From RPQJ01 sp963746325 (GTDB taxonomy: Bacteria; Pseudomonadota; Gammaproteobacteria; Steroidobacterales; Steroidobacteraceae), in contig CAVVBC010000025.1 of NCBI GenBank assembly GCA_963746325.1, forward strand, positions 62,001-126,000: DNA of 64,000 nucleotides, in the 5' to 3' direction. The translations under genes were made by a program, and so were the position numbers. The notes beneath the pieces are model-generated. The model was not told where the DNA came from. It did not search any database and saw only the letters and a program-made list of their open reading frames with translations. Below, piece by piece: positions 1 to 8,514 of this stretch; the stretch's first letter is position 1, and each line of letters starts with the position of its first letter.

Positions 1-534
1 ATTGATCACGACGATGGCGCGCGTGCGCTTGGTGATCAGCGACTCGAGCTCTTCCGGGTCGGGCACGAAGCCGTGCTCGGGCCGGCAGGGGTAATGCACG
101 GCTTTGCCGCGGTTCAGGTTGACCGCCGCAGTCCACAACGGGTAATCGGGGCTCGGAACCAGCACCTCCTCGTCCGCGGCAAGCAGCGCGCGCAGCGTGA
201 GGTCGATGAGTTCGCTGACGCCGTTGCCGATGAACACGTCGTCGGCCGTCACCCCGCGCACGCCCCGCTCCTGCTGCTGCATCACGACGGCTTCACGAGC
301 CGGGAAGATGCCCTTCTGGTGGCAGTAGCCTTCGGCGGCCCGCAGGTTCTCGATCATGGCGAGGCGCATCGTCTCGGGCGTGCGGAACCCGAAGGCGCCC
401 GGGTTGCCGATGTTCAGCGAGACGATGTCGTACCCCATGCGCTCCATTTCCTGGGCGCGACGGGCCAGCTTGCCGCGGATCTCGTAGCGGACGTTGGCGA
501 GTCCGGGGCTGGGGCGGACGGAACGGGTGGACAT
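1..534 (-). CDS. alaA: Alanine-type aminotransferase AlaA, N-terminal part (cut by window edge)
   Basis: This is the first 178 codons of a PLP-dependent class I/II aminotransferase; the C-terminal part, including the PLP lysine, lies outside the window. The start reads MSTRSVRPSPGLANVRYEIR, and the motifs LNIGNPGAFGF, AEGYCHQKG, IGNGVSELI and VPSPDYPLWTAAV match the AlaA family (glutamate-pyruvate aminotransferase, the main alanine-forming enzyme in E. coli). The ATG at 534 is chosen because it aligns with the family start. The gene follows the 592-1317 membrane gene on the same strand but has its own possible promoter. Assignment to AlaA rather than a close paralogue is by recalled motif similarity. 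Confidence 0.88.
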   Translation of the reverse strand, partial: MSTRSVRPSPGLANVRYEIRGKLARRAQEMERMGYDIVSLNIGNPGAFGFRTPETMRLAMIENLRAAEGYCHQKGIFPAREAVVMQQQERGVRGVTADDVFIGNGVSELIDLTLRALLAADEEVLVPSPDYPLWTAAVNLNRGKAVHYPCRPEHGFVPDPEELESLITKRTRAIVVIN

Positions 535-578
535 GGTCGCGCGGCCTGTCGGGCTGAACGGGGAGGATTCAGCCTGCG

Positions 579-584
579 ATTATC
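579..584 (-). promoter_or_regulatory. Possible -10 element for alaA
   Basis: The minus strand reads GATAAT within TGCGATAATCG, about 45 bases upstream of the alaA ATG. No convincing -35 is visible at the expected spacing, so this is only a candidate. Confidence 0.3.
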
Positions 585-591
585 GCACCAG

Positions 592-1317
592 TCAGAGGCC
601 GAGGACGATGCCCACTCCGCAAAGGCTGAGCGCGGCGCCCGCCAGGGCATGGACATAGCGCTCGGCGGATGCCAGCGGGAATCGTTCGAGCCCGCGTGTG
701 GCCAGGTAGACGATGCCCATCATCGTGGCGATCGTGGTCGCGGCAAACGCGACGACGACCATGCCGAGGCCCCACCAGCTGTGCCGCGAGGCGGGGTACA
801 TCAGGAGCGGGATCAGGGCCTCGCAGGGCCCCAGGATGAAAATGACGAACAGCGCCCAGGGGGTAATGCTGCGGACGTTGTCGGTGTCGAGCGCGATATG
901 GACGTGCGCGTGCTCGTCCCGGGTGTGGTGGCCGTGGTCATGGCGGTGGCGGGTGCCGTCGGCATGGACGTGCTCGTGGGCGTGCTGGCGGCTGCGCCAG
1001 GCCTGCTTCAGCCCCCAGGCCATGTAGACCAGGCCAAAGGCGATCAGGGCCCAGGCGGCCAGGTCGCCGCGCAGGCCTTCGAACCACTGCAGCCGGTGCA
1101 AGGAGGCGCCGAGCACGATGCCGACCAGGCCGATGACGATCGAGCCGAGCACATGACCGATGCCGCACACGCCCGTCACCAGCATCGTCTTGCGACGGGT
1201 CCAGTTGCGGGCCTTCGCCATCGCGACGAACGGCAGGTAATGGTCCGGCCCGACGACGGTGTGCACGAAGCCGATCGCCACCGCGGTCAGCATCAGCAGT
1301 TGGAGTTCGGCGTTCAT
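592..1317 (-). CDS. Multi-pass membrane protein, NicO/UreH-like metal transporter family
   Basis: A 241-residue protein with about six hydrophobic segments. The first segment carries HTVVGPDHYLPFVAMAKAR and the next GIGHVLGSIVIG, matching the H-x4-DH and GHxxG-type histidine motifs of nickel/cobalt permease-like (NicO, UreH) proteins. A cytoplasmic histidine-rich loop (roughly residues 120-142, HAHEHVHADGTRHRHDHGHH) would suit a divalent metal. The ATG at 1317 is preferred over upstream in-frame starts because it directly precedes the first hydrophobic helix. It lies 52 bases after the small membrane gene 1370-1903. Nickel/cobalt as substrate is inference; some databases label relatives as TauE/SafE-like. 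Confidence 0.7.
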   Translation of the reverse strand: MNAELQLLMLTAVAIGFVHTVVGPDHYLPFVAMAKARNWTRRKTMLVTGVCGIGHVLGSIVIGLVGIVLGASLHRLQWFEGLRGDLAAWALIAFGLVYMAWGLKQAWRSRQHAHEHVHADGTRHRHDHGHHTRDEHAHVHIALDTDNVRSITPWALFVIFILGPCEALIPLLMYPASRHSWWGLGMVVVAFAATTIATMMGIVYLATRGLERFPLASAERYVHALAGAALSLCGVGIVLGL

Positions 1318-1369
1318 GCGGATGGCAGATAAACACAGGCCGCGGGCGGCTGCCAACCGCGGGAATCCC

Positions 1370-1903
1370 CTACGGCACCCGCCGACGGCGAACCAGCCCT
1401 GCGACAGCACGGATGCAATACCGTCCCAGTAGCGACACGGTGCCGACGACCAGGGCGACGAGCAGCGGGATCACGGGGCCGAAGGTGAACGTCATGCCGA
1501 CGACGAAACCCAGGATGCACTCCGCACGATAGACGGGAAACGCGAGCGCACAGGCGAAGAGCCCGAAAAAGGCCAGCGAGGTGAAGGCGTTGGGGCCGAG
1601 CTCGAACGACACCGCGAGCGCCGCGCCATACAACAGCGCCACGGCGAACGCGACGATGATCGTTCGTGGCATGCCGGCCGGGCCCGCAGCCAGCGGTTGC
1701 GCCCGAAGTCGCAGGCCGAGCGCGACGCCGAGCAGCGGCAGGATCGCGAGACCGAGCCAGTTCGAGATCGACGGCATGTCTGCGCGCTGCAGCAGGTGGT
1801 GGCTTTGCACGCCGCCATTGAAATGCTCGAAGGCCAGGTGCGCGCCTGCGAACAGCAGCGCGGCGACGGGCAACCAGAGCGGGAATCGCTGTCGTGGCGT
1901 CAT
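1370..1903 (-). CDS. Unknown integral membrane protein, 177 aa
   Basis: I do not recognise this protein. It has about five hydrophobic helices: an N-terminal one with PLWLPVAALLFAGAHLAFEH, a central pair around residues 48-100, and two toward the end, finishing in a basic tail (VRRRRVP). The stretch HLAFEHFNGGVQSHHLLQR between helices 1 and 2 holds several histidines. It begins 9 bases after the oppF-like stop and precedes the NicO-like gene on the same strand, so it is probably co-transcribed with both. A role in metal transport with its neighbour is possible but unsupported by any motif I know. Confidence 0.6.
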   Translation of the reverse strand: MTPRQRFPLWLPVAALLFAGAHLAFEHFNGGVQSHHLLQRADMPSISNWLGLAILPLLGVALGLRLRAQPLAAGPAGMPRTIIVAFAVALLYGAALAVSFELGPNAFTSLAFFGLFACALAFPVYRAECILGFVVGMTFTFGPVIPLLVALVVGTVSLLGRYCIRAVAGLVRRRRVP

Positions 1904-1912
1904 CGCGCGGCC

Positions 1913-2710
1913 TCAGGGTAGAAATCGGGGCACGGCGGCCAGCAGGTCGCGTGTGTACTGTGCCTGAGGCGCGCTGAAGATTGCTGCCCGCGTCCCCTGC
2001 TCGACCACGCGACCGCGTTGCAGCACCACCACGTGATCACACAGGTGACGCACCACCGCGAGGTTGTGACTGATGAACAGCAATGACATCGCATGCCGTT
2101 CGCTCAGCTCGTGCAGCAGGTTGACGATCTGCGCCTGCACGGAGACATCGAGCGCGCTCACGGCCTCGTCGCAGACCAGCAGGCGCGGCCGCGCGACAGT
2201 CGCGCGCGCAATGGCGACGCGCTGGCACTGGCCGCCGCTCAACTGGTGCGGATAGCGGTTGGCCAACGCCGGCGCCAGCCCGACTTCGGCCAGCGCGGCC
2301 ATGATGCGATCCTGGGCCGCCACCGACGGCACGGGCCCGGCGAGCGCCTGCAACGCCTCGCCCACCGCCTCGCCCGCCGTCATGCGCGGATCGAGGCTGC
2401 CGAACGGGTCCTGGAACACGACCTGCATCTCGCGTCGCAGCGCGCGCATGGCCGCGGCGGCAGCGAAATCGACGGGTCGTTCCTGCCACAGCACCCGTCC
2501 TGCGGAAGCCCGCACCAGCCCAAGCACCACGCGTGCCAGGGTCGACTTGCCGGACCCCGATTCGCCCACGACACCGAGGCGACCGCCTTCAGGGATCTCG
2601 ATCGAAACATCCTGCAGGGCATCAAGGTGACGGACTGGCGCAAACAAGCCGCCGCCTCCGCGCAGCGCGTACCGCACGCTGGCGCCTTCGACGCGCAGCA
2701 GCGAACTCAC
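1913..2710 (-). CDS. oppF: Oligopeptide/dipeptide ABC transporter ATPase, OppF/DppF type
   Basis: A 265-residue cytoplasmic ABC ATPase. Visible motifs are Walker A GESGSGKST, Q-loop VFQDPFGSLDPRMT, signature LSGGQCQRVAIARA, Walker B LLVCDEAVSALD and the switch histidine ISHN. The Q-loop sequence DPFGSLDPRM is typical of the second (F) ATPase of Opp/Dpp systems. The GTG at 2710 is chosen because it overlaps the stop of the oppD-like gene as GTGA, indicating translational coupling. It should pair with the 2707-3723 ATPase to power the OppBC channel. No substrate-binding protein is encoded nearby, so substrate specificity is unknown. Confidence 0.9.
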   Translation of the reverse strand: MSSLLRVEGASVRYALRGGGGLFAPVRHLDALQDVSIEIPEGGRLGVVGESGSGKSTLARVVLGLVRASAGRVLWQERPVDFAAAAAMRALRREMQVVFQDPFGSLDPRMTAGEAVGEALQALAGPVPSVAAQDRIMAALAEVGLAPALANRYPHQLSGGQCQRVAIARATVARPRLLVCDEAVSALDVSVQAQIVNLLHELSERHAMSLLFISHNLAVVRHLCDHVVVLQRGRVVEQGTRAAIFSAPQAQYTRDLLAAVPRFLP

Positions 2711-3723
2711 GCTTCCTCCACGATCACGGGCACGCCCAGCGGCCGGTGACAGGCGACCGCTGCCGTGAGGCCCCGCAGCTGCGGGCGCGACACCAGGCAG
2801 GTGGCGGTGGCGTATTCGCAGCGCGGCGCGAAGTCGCAACCCACGCTGCGCAGCGAAGCCTGCGGCGGGTCACCGGGAATCCCGACCAGTTGCGACTGCG
2901 CATCGTCGTCCAGGCGCGGCACCGCCGCCAGCAACGCCGCTGTGTAGGGATGGCGGGGCGTCCTGAACAATTGCCCTGTGTCCGCGGTCTCGACGATGCG
3001 ACCGGCGTACATCACGGCCACCCGATCGGCCAGGCCCGCGACGACGCCCAGGTCGTGCGTGATGATGAGCACGCCAAGCCCGCGGTCGCGCACGCCTGCC
3101 AGCAGTTCGAGCACGCGCGCCTGGACGCTGACGTCGAGCGCGGTCGTGGGTTCGTCGGCCAACAGCAGTTGCGGCTCGCACATCAACGCCGCCGCCAGCG
3201 CCACGCGCTGCCGCATGCCACCGGAGAGTTCATGCGGATACTGTCGCAGGCGCGCAGCCGGGTCGGGCAGCCCGACGTCTTCCAGCGCGCGCAATGCACG
3301 TTGCCGCGCTTCGTCGCGACTGGCGCGACGGCGGTCGAGCAGGCCTTCCGTCAACAGCGTTTCGATCCGCAGGTGCGGTGTCAGCGAACTGAGCGGGTCC
3401 TGCGACAGCAGCGCGATGCCGGTCCCGCGCACCGTATTGAGTTGCTGCTCGCTCGCGCCGATCAATTCGCGGTCGCCGAACCGCACGGACCCGCGGGCGC
3501 TCCCGTTCGCGGCCAGCAGGCCGAGGCACGCCAGCAGCAGTTGCGTCTTGCCGGAGCCGGACTCACCGACGACGGCCAGGCACTCGCCCGGACGCAGGTC
3601 GAGCGACACGCTCGACACGGCCTGCACCGTACCGTGCGGCGTGGCAAACGCCACCTCGAGATCGCGCACCTGCAGCAGCGGCGCGGCATCCGGCGACCCT
3701 CGGTGCGAGGAGCCCGGCTTCAC
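2707..3723 (-). CDS. oppD: Oligopeptide/dipeptide ABC transporter ATPase, OppD/DppD type
   Basis: A 338-residue ABC ATPase with Walker A GESGSGKTQ, Q-loop LSQDPLSSLTP, signature LSGGMRQRVALAAAL, Walker B LLADEPTTALD and switch ITHD. The C-terminal extension has the Opp/Dpp oligopeptide-transporter ATPase domain, with CDFAPRCEYATATC containing the spaced cysteines that bind a 4Fe-4S cluster in some DppD/OppD proteins. The start overlaps the oppC stop and the end overlaps the oppF start, so the subunits are translationally coupled. Confidence 0.92.
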   Translation of the reverse strand: MKPGSSHRGSPDAAPLLQVRDLEVAFATPHGTVQAVSSVSLDLRPGECLAVVGESGSGKTQLLLACLGLLAANGSARGSVRFGDRELIGASEQQLNTVRGTGIALLSQDPLSSLTPHLRIETLLTEGLLDRRRASRDEARQRALRALEDVGLPDPAARLRQYPHELSGGMRQRVALAAALMCEPQLLLADEPTTALDVSVQARVLELLAGVRDRGLGVLIITHDLGVVAGLADRVAVMYAGRIVETADTGQLFRTPRHPYTAALLAAVPRLDDDAQSQLVGIPGDPPQASLRSVGCDFAPRCEYATATCLVSRPQLRGLTAAVACHRPLGVPVIVEEA

Positions 3724-4605
3724 GTGCGCTGCCTCGGGTCCAGCGCGTCGCGCAGGCCGTCACCGAGGAAATTCAGGCACAGCAGCACAAGGGCCAGCAC
3801 CGCCGACGGCACGAGCAGCAGCCACGGCGAGCTTTCCATCTCGAGCGCCCCTTCCGCCACCAACCGCCCCAGGCTGGTGAGCGGTTCCTGCACGCCCAGG
3901 CCCAGGAAGCTCAGGAAGCTCTCGAACAGGATGACCTGCGGTACGGTAAGGGTGGCATAGACGATCACGGTGCCGAGCACGTTCGGCACGATGTGCCGCA
4001 CGATGATCGTCATCGGCGGCAGGCCGAGCGCAATCGCGGCCTCGACGAACTCGCGTTGGCGCAGTGCCAGCGCCTGCCCGCGCACGATGCGCGCCATCGT
4101 GAGCCAGCCCACCGCGCCGATCGCCAGGAAGATCAGCACCAGGCTGCGGCCGAACACCACGGTCAGGATGATCACGAAGAACATGTACGGCAGCGCATAG
4201 AGCACGTCGACGAAGCGCATCATCCAGTCGTCGACCCGGCCGCCGAGATAACCCGGCCGTCGCACCCCAGGCCACGCCGATCACCACGCTGACGAGCGTG
4301 GCGAGCAAGGCGACCAGCAGCGACATGCGCGTGCCGATCCAGACGCGCACGAACAGGTCGCGGCCATTGGCATCGGTGCCGAACCAGTGCCCGTTGGCAA
4401 GTGACGGCGAAGTGGCCAGCGTGGCCTGCGACCAGTCGACTTGCTCGACCGTGAACGGGCTGAGCCACGGCCCGGCGATGGCGAGTGTGATCACGAGCAA
4501 CAACAGCGACGCGGCCACGATCGCCGCGCGGCTGCGGCGCAGGCGCTGCCACGCATCGCTCCACAATCCCTGCACCGGTGCAGCAGCGAGCACGGCCTCA
4601 GCCAT
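3720..4605 (-). CDS. oppC: Opp/Dpp ABC transporter permease OppC (one frameshift)
   Basis: An inner-membrane permease of the DppC/OppC family, about 294 residues when repaired. The N-terminal half has the OppC_N hydrophobic segment (AAIVAASLLLLVITLAIAGP) and HWFGTDANGRDLFVRV; the second half holds the permease domain with the coupling motif EFVEAAIALGLPP and FLSFLGLGVQEP. The halves lie in different frames. The shift falls near 4253, where the conserved AG-YLGGRVDD junction is restored by removing one base. The ATG at 4605 overlaps the oppB stop by 8 bases. An indel error is more likely than a pseudogene, since both halves are fully conserved. Confidence 0.85.
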
Positions 4606-5521
4606 GACGGATCCGTGGATCGAGCCAGCCATAGGCGAGGTCGACGGCGAGATTGAGCAGCAGGATCAGGCCGGCGTAGAAAATGACCATGCCCATCACC
4701 AGCGTGTAGTCGCGGTTGATCGCGCCCTGGACGAAGTAACGGCCGACGCCGGGCAGGCCGAACACCTGCTCCACCACCAGCGAGCCGGTCAACAGCGCCG
4801 CCGCCGCCGGCCCGAGAAAACTTACGACCGGCAGCAGCGTGGGCTTGAGCGCATGCCGTCGCAGCAGCGCGGCACGACCGAGGCCCTTGGCCCGCGCAGC
4901 GCGCAGGTAGGGCGCCTGCAGCACCTCGAGCAGGCTGCCCCGCGTGAGCCGCGCGATGTAGGCCACGAATGGCAGCGCGAGCGTGACCACCGGCAGCACC
5001 ATGTGCCGCGCGCTGCCCGCCTCCCAGCCGGCCACCGGCAGCCAGCCAAGCTTGACGCCGAAGACGAGCGCGAGCACCGGCGCCAGCACGAAACCGGGAA
5101 TCGCAATGCCGGCCAGGGCGACGGTCATGACCGCGTGATCGACCGGTCCGTCGTGCCGCAGGGCCGCGGCGATGCCGAGCGGTACACCCAGCAGCACCGC
5201 CACCAGCAGGCCGAGCACGCCGATGGTGAGCGTGACCGGCAAACCGCGCGCGATCAGTTCGGCCACGCGGTAGTCCTTGTACTTGAACGAAGGCCCGAGG
5301 TCGCCGCGGGCAAGCCCGCCGAGGTAGCGGCCGTATTGCACGATGACCGGCTGGTCGAGACCGTAGGCTGCCTGCAGGTTGGCTTTGATCTCTGGGGGGA
5401 TCGCCTGTTCCTCGTCGAACGGCCCGCCGGGAGCGAGGCGCATCACGAAGAATGCCGCCGTGATGATGACCAGCATCGTCGGCACGAGGCCGAGCAACCG
5501 GCCGAGCGCGTAGCGGATCAT
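4598..5521 (-). CDS. oppB: Opp/Dpp ABC transporter permease OppB
   Basis: A 307-residue inner-membrane permease. It begins MIRYALGRLLGLVPTMLVI and carries the family features LAPGGPFD, DLGPSFKYKDYRV, LPVVTLALP and the EAA-type coupling loop YLRAARAKGLG. The ATG at 5521 overlaps the ligA stop as ATGA, which fixes the start and ties transporter translation to ligA. It pairs with OppC to form the channel for peptides or related small solutes. Confidence 0.92.
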   Translation of the reverse strand: MIRYALGRLLGLVPTMLVIITAAFFVMRLAPGGPFDEEQAIPPEIKANLQAAYGLDQPVIVQYGRYLGGLARGDLGPSFKYKDYRVAELIARGLPVTLTIGVLGLLVAVLLGVPLGIAAALRHDGPVDHAVMTVALAGIAIPGFVLAPVLALVFGVKLGWLPVAGWEAGSARHMVLPVVTLALPFVAYIARLTRGSLLEVLQAPYLRAARAKGLGRAALLRRHALKPTLLPVVSFLGPAAAALLTGSLVVEQVFGLPGVGRYFVQGAINRDYTLVMGMVIFYAGLILLLNLAVDLAYGWLDPRIRHG

Positions 5522-7551
5522 GGCGCGGTGCCGCCGGAGCCGAGCAACTGCAGGAAGGCCGTCTCGTCTGCGATGCGCACGCCCAGGTCCTGGGCCTTCT
5601 TCAGTTTCGACCCGGCTTCGGCGCCCACCACCAGCAGCGTCGTCTTCTTCGACACCGAATCCGTGACCGTAGCCCCCGCCGCCCGTGCGCGTTCGCGTGC
5701 TTCTTCCCGCGACATCGTTGCGAGCGTGCCCGTAATCACGACCACCTGCCCGGTCAGCGGACCCTCTGCCACCGTCGCCGCCCGCTCGATCGCGGGCCAC
5801 CGCACGCCAGCGGCACGCAGCTGTGCAATCACGGTGCGATTGCGGTCCTCGGCGAAGAACTCGCGTACGTGCGCCGCCACCACGGGCCCGACGTCGCGCA
5901 CCTGCTGGATCTCGTCGAGGCTCGCCGCCTGCAGCGGCCCGAGGTCGCCGAAATGCTCCGCGAGCGCGAGCGCCGTTGCCTCGCCCACGTCACGGATGCC
6001 GAGCGCGTAGAGGAACCGGGGCAGCGTGGTCTGCTTGCTGTGTTCGAGCGCCGCGACCAGGTTGGCCGCGGACTTCGGTCCCATGCGTTCGAGCGCGCCG
6101 ATCTCTTCCAGCGTGAGCGTGTAGAGATCGGCGGGCGTCGTGACGCGATTGCTTTCGACCAGCTGCTCCACCAGGCGCTCGCCCAGGCCGTCGATGTCGA
6201 GCGCACGGCGCGACGCGAAGTGCAGCAGCGCGCCGAGACGCTGCGCCGCGCAGACCAGGCCGCCGGAGCAGCGCGCCACGGCCTCGCCTTCCGTGCGGTC
6301 GACGTGCGACTGGCAGACCGGACAGCGCGTCGGCAGCGTGACGATTCGCGCGTCAGCCGGCCGCAGCTCGGGGATCACGCGCACCACCTCGGGGATCACG
6401 TCGCCGGCGCGGCGGACGACCACGGTGTCGCCGATCCGCACGTCCTTGCGCGCCACGTCGTCCATGTTGTGCAGCGTGATGTTGCTGACGGTCACGCCAC
6501 CGACGAACACCGGCACCACGTGCGCGACGGGCGTGAGCGCGCCGGTGCGACCCACGTAGAACTTGACGTCGTGCACGACGGTGGTGGCCTCTTCCGCGGG
6601 GAACTTGTGGGCCGTTGCCCAGCGCGGCGCTCGAGCCACGAAGCCGAGGTCGCGCTGCCAGTCGAGCCGATCGACCTTGTAGACCACGCCGTCGATGTCG
6701 TACGCCAGCTGGCTGCGACGAGCGCCGATCGAGGAGTAATACCCGAGGCAGCCCGTGACGCCCTCGACCACGGCGATCTCCGGGCAGGTGCGCAAGCCGA
6801 AGTCACGCAGGGCCCGCAGGATCTCGCTGTGTCGCAAGGGCACCGTCCAGCCGTCGAGCGCGCCCACGCCGTAGAAGAACAGGTCGAGCGAGCGCTCGGC
6901 GGTGATCGCGGGATCGAGCTGGCGCAGGCTGCCCGCCGCGGCATTGCGCGGATTCGCAAACGTCTTCTCGCCACGCGCGGCCTGGCGCGTATTCAGCGCC
7001 TCGAAGGAGCGGCGGGTCATGAAGACCTCGCCCCGCGCCTCGAGCACGGCAGGCAGGTGCTTGCCCCGCAGCTGGATCGGCACCGAGCGGATCGCCCGCA
7101 CGTTGACGGTGACGTCCTCGCCGCGCGAGCCGTCACCGCGCGTGGCGGCCTGCACGAGGCGGCCTTGCTCGTAGCGCAAGGTGATCGCGAGCCCGTCGAT
7201 CTTGGGTTCGGCCGAGTACGCGATCTGCTCGACGTCGAGCCGCTCCCGCGCGCGCCGGTCGAAGTCGAGGATGTCCTGCTCGGTGAACGCATTGTCGAGC
7301 GAAAGCATCGGCACCGCGTGCACCACCTCGCGGAACTCGCGTGACGCCTGGCCGCCCACCCGCTGCGTGGGCGAATCGGGATCGACAAGCTCGGGATGAT
7401 CCTTCTCGAGCTGCTGCAGCTCGCGCATCAACGCGTCGAACTGCGCGTCCGGAATTTCCGGGTCGTCGAGGACGTAGTAACGGTAGTTGTGGCTCTCGAT
7501 CAGATCGCGCAGCTCGCGGGTCCGTCGCGCCACTTCGCGGGACGTCGCCAT
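5518..7551 (-). CDS. ligA: NAD-dependent DNA ligase LigA
   Basis: A 677-residue LigA, the usual length. Domains in order: Ia domain with HNYRYYVLDDPEIPDAQFD; adenylation domain with the nucleophilic lysine in AEPKIDG (Lys117) and TRGDGSRGEDVT; OB fold; a four-cysteine zinc finger (CPVCQ then C and C about 20 residues on); helix-hairpin-helix repeats; and a C-terminal BRCT domain beginning near GPLTGQVVVITG. It seals nicks in replication and repair. It sits 9 bases after zipA and overlaps oppB. The smc-zipA-ligA order is common in non-enteric Gammaproteobacteria. Confidence 0.97.
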   Translation of the reverse strand: MATSREVARRTRELRDLIESHNYRYYVLDDPEIPDAQFDALMRELQQLEKDHPELVDPDSPTQRVGGQASREFREVVHAVPMLSLDNAFTEQDILDFDRRARERLDVEQIAYSAEPKIDGLAITLRYEQGRLVQAATRGDGSRGEDVTVNVRAIRSVPIQLRGKHLPAVLEARGEVFMTRRSFEALNTRQAARGEKTFANPRNAAAGSLRQLDPAITAERSLDLFFYGVGALDGWTVPLRHSEILRALRDFGLRTCPEIAVVEGVTGCLGYYSSIGARRSQLAYDIDGVVYKVDRLDWQRDLGFVARAPRWATAHKFPAEEATTVVHDVKFYVGRTGALTPVAHVVPVFVGGVTVSNITLHNMDDVARKDVRIGDTVVVRRAGDVIPEVVRVIPELRPADARIVTLPTRCPVCQSHVDRTEGEAVARCSGGLVCAAQRLGALLHFASRRALDIDGLGERLVEQLVESNRVTTPADLYTLTLEEIGALERMGPKSAANLVAALEHSKQTTLPRFLYALGIRDVGEATALALAEHFGDLGPLQAASLDEIQQVRDVGPVVAAHVREFFAEDRNRTVIAQLRAAGVRWPAIERAATVAEGPLTGQVVVITGTLATMSREEARERARAAGATVTDSVSKKTTLLVVGAEAGSKLKKAQDLGVRIADETAFLQLLGSGGTAP

Positions 7552-7560
7552 GGCGCCGGC

Positions 7561-8489
7561 TCAGGCCTGACCGGCGCTGCGTTCGAACTCGAGCGCTTCC
7601 TCACGCAATTTGCCCACGCGCAAGGCGGTGAGCGGCGCGCCGCGCTCGTCGGCCAGCGCCCCGCTCAGGTGCGTGGCCAGGGCCCGCGCGGTAAAGATCA
7701 TTTCGTCGAAGGCTTCGGCAGCCCGCACCGGTCCCGGCAGCACTGCGAACATGGCGACGCCCGGGTACTGCGACGTCGCCATCGACTCGATGTCGAACGT
7801 GCCCGGCTCCTTCAGGCTGGCCACCGAGAAGATCGGGCGGCCGTCCTCGTGCAGGTGATGGAAGATCTCGTAGCGACCGTACCCCAGGCCCTCGGCGCGC
7901 AGCGACTCGAGCAGTGCGGCGCCATCGAAGCGTGCGGGTGGGAGCGCCGTGACCCGGATAGCGATGATCTTCTGCGGCGCGCGCCGCGGAGCGGATGCCG
8001 GTTCTGCGGCAACCTCCGGCTCGCCCCGGCGCTCCGGAACGACCGGCTCGACCTGCAGGGTGGGCTCCTGTCGCGAGGGCGACAGGGAGGGTTCGGTGCG
8101 CACCGACGATAGCGTGGGCTCGCGGCGCGCGAGCGCAGGCCGCTCCAGCTCGATTTCGTCGTCCAGGATGGCGGCGCGGCGCGAGAACGCGGGCGCGGCC
8201 ATGGCATCGTCGTCCAGGTCGACATCGGCATCGAAGCCGTCCGTGCTGCCAAAGCTCGGTTCGATGCGGCGCGCATCGGCGCGCAGGACGGCCGGTTCCT
8301 CGGCCGCGTCCGCATCCAGCGCTTCATCGACGCGGGTTTCGAATCCGTGGCCCCGCCCGTGAACACGGCGGGACGACGCGAGCCGTCGGTGTCGCCGCGT
8401 CCTTGCCAGCGGGAGCGCATGCCCCACAGGTACAGGGCCGCGATCAGGATCACTCCGGCCGCAAGCAGTATCCAGCGCAGTTCGTTCAT
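7561..8489 (-). CDS. zipA: Cell division protein ZipA (one frameshift)
   Basis: ZipA anchors FtsZ to the inner membrane. The N-terminus (MNELRWILLAAGVILIAALYLW) is the typical single membrane helix with the protein facing the cytoplasm. An acidic, proline-containing linker follows, then the FtsZ-binding domain from about IIAIRVTALPPARFDG to the end (LLESLRAEGLGYGRYEIFH, ESMATSQYPGVAMFAVLPGP). The first ~45 codons and the remainder lie in different frames; the break falls in a G-rich run near 8352 and one added base restores a 309-residue protein. ZipA is normally essential, so a sequencing indel is likely. It lies 25 bases after smc. Confidence 0.85.
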
Positions 8490-8514
8490 CGAATCGTGTG
8501 CTTCCTTGCGTGAC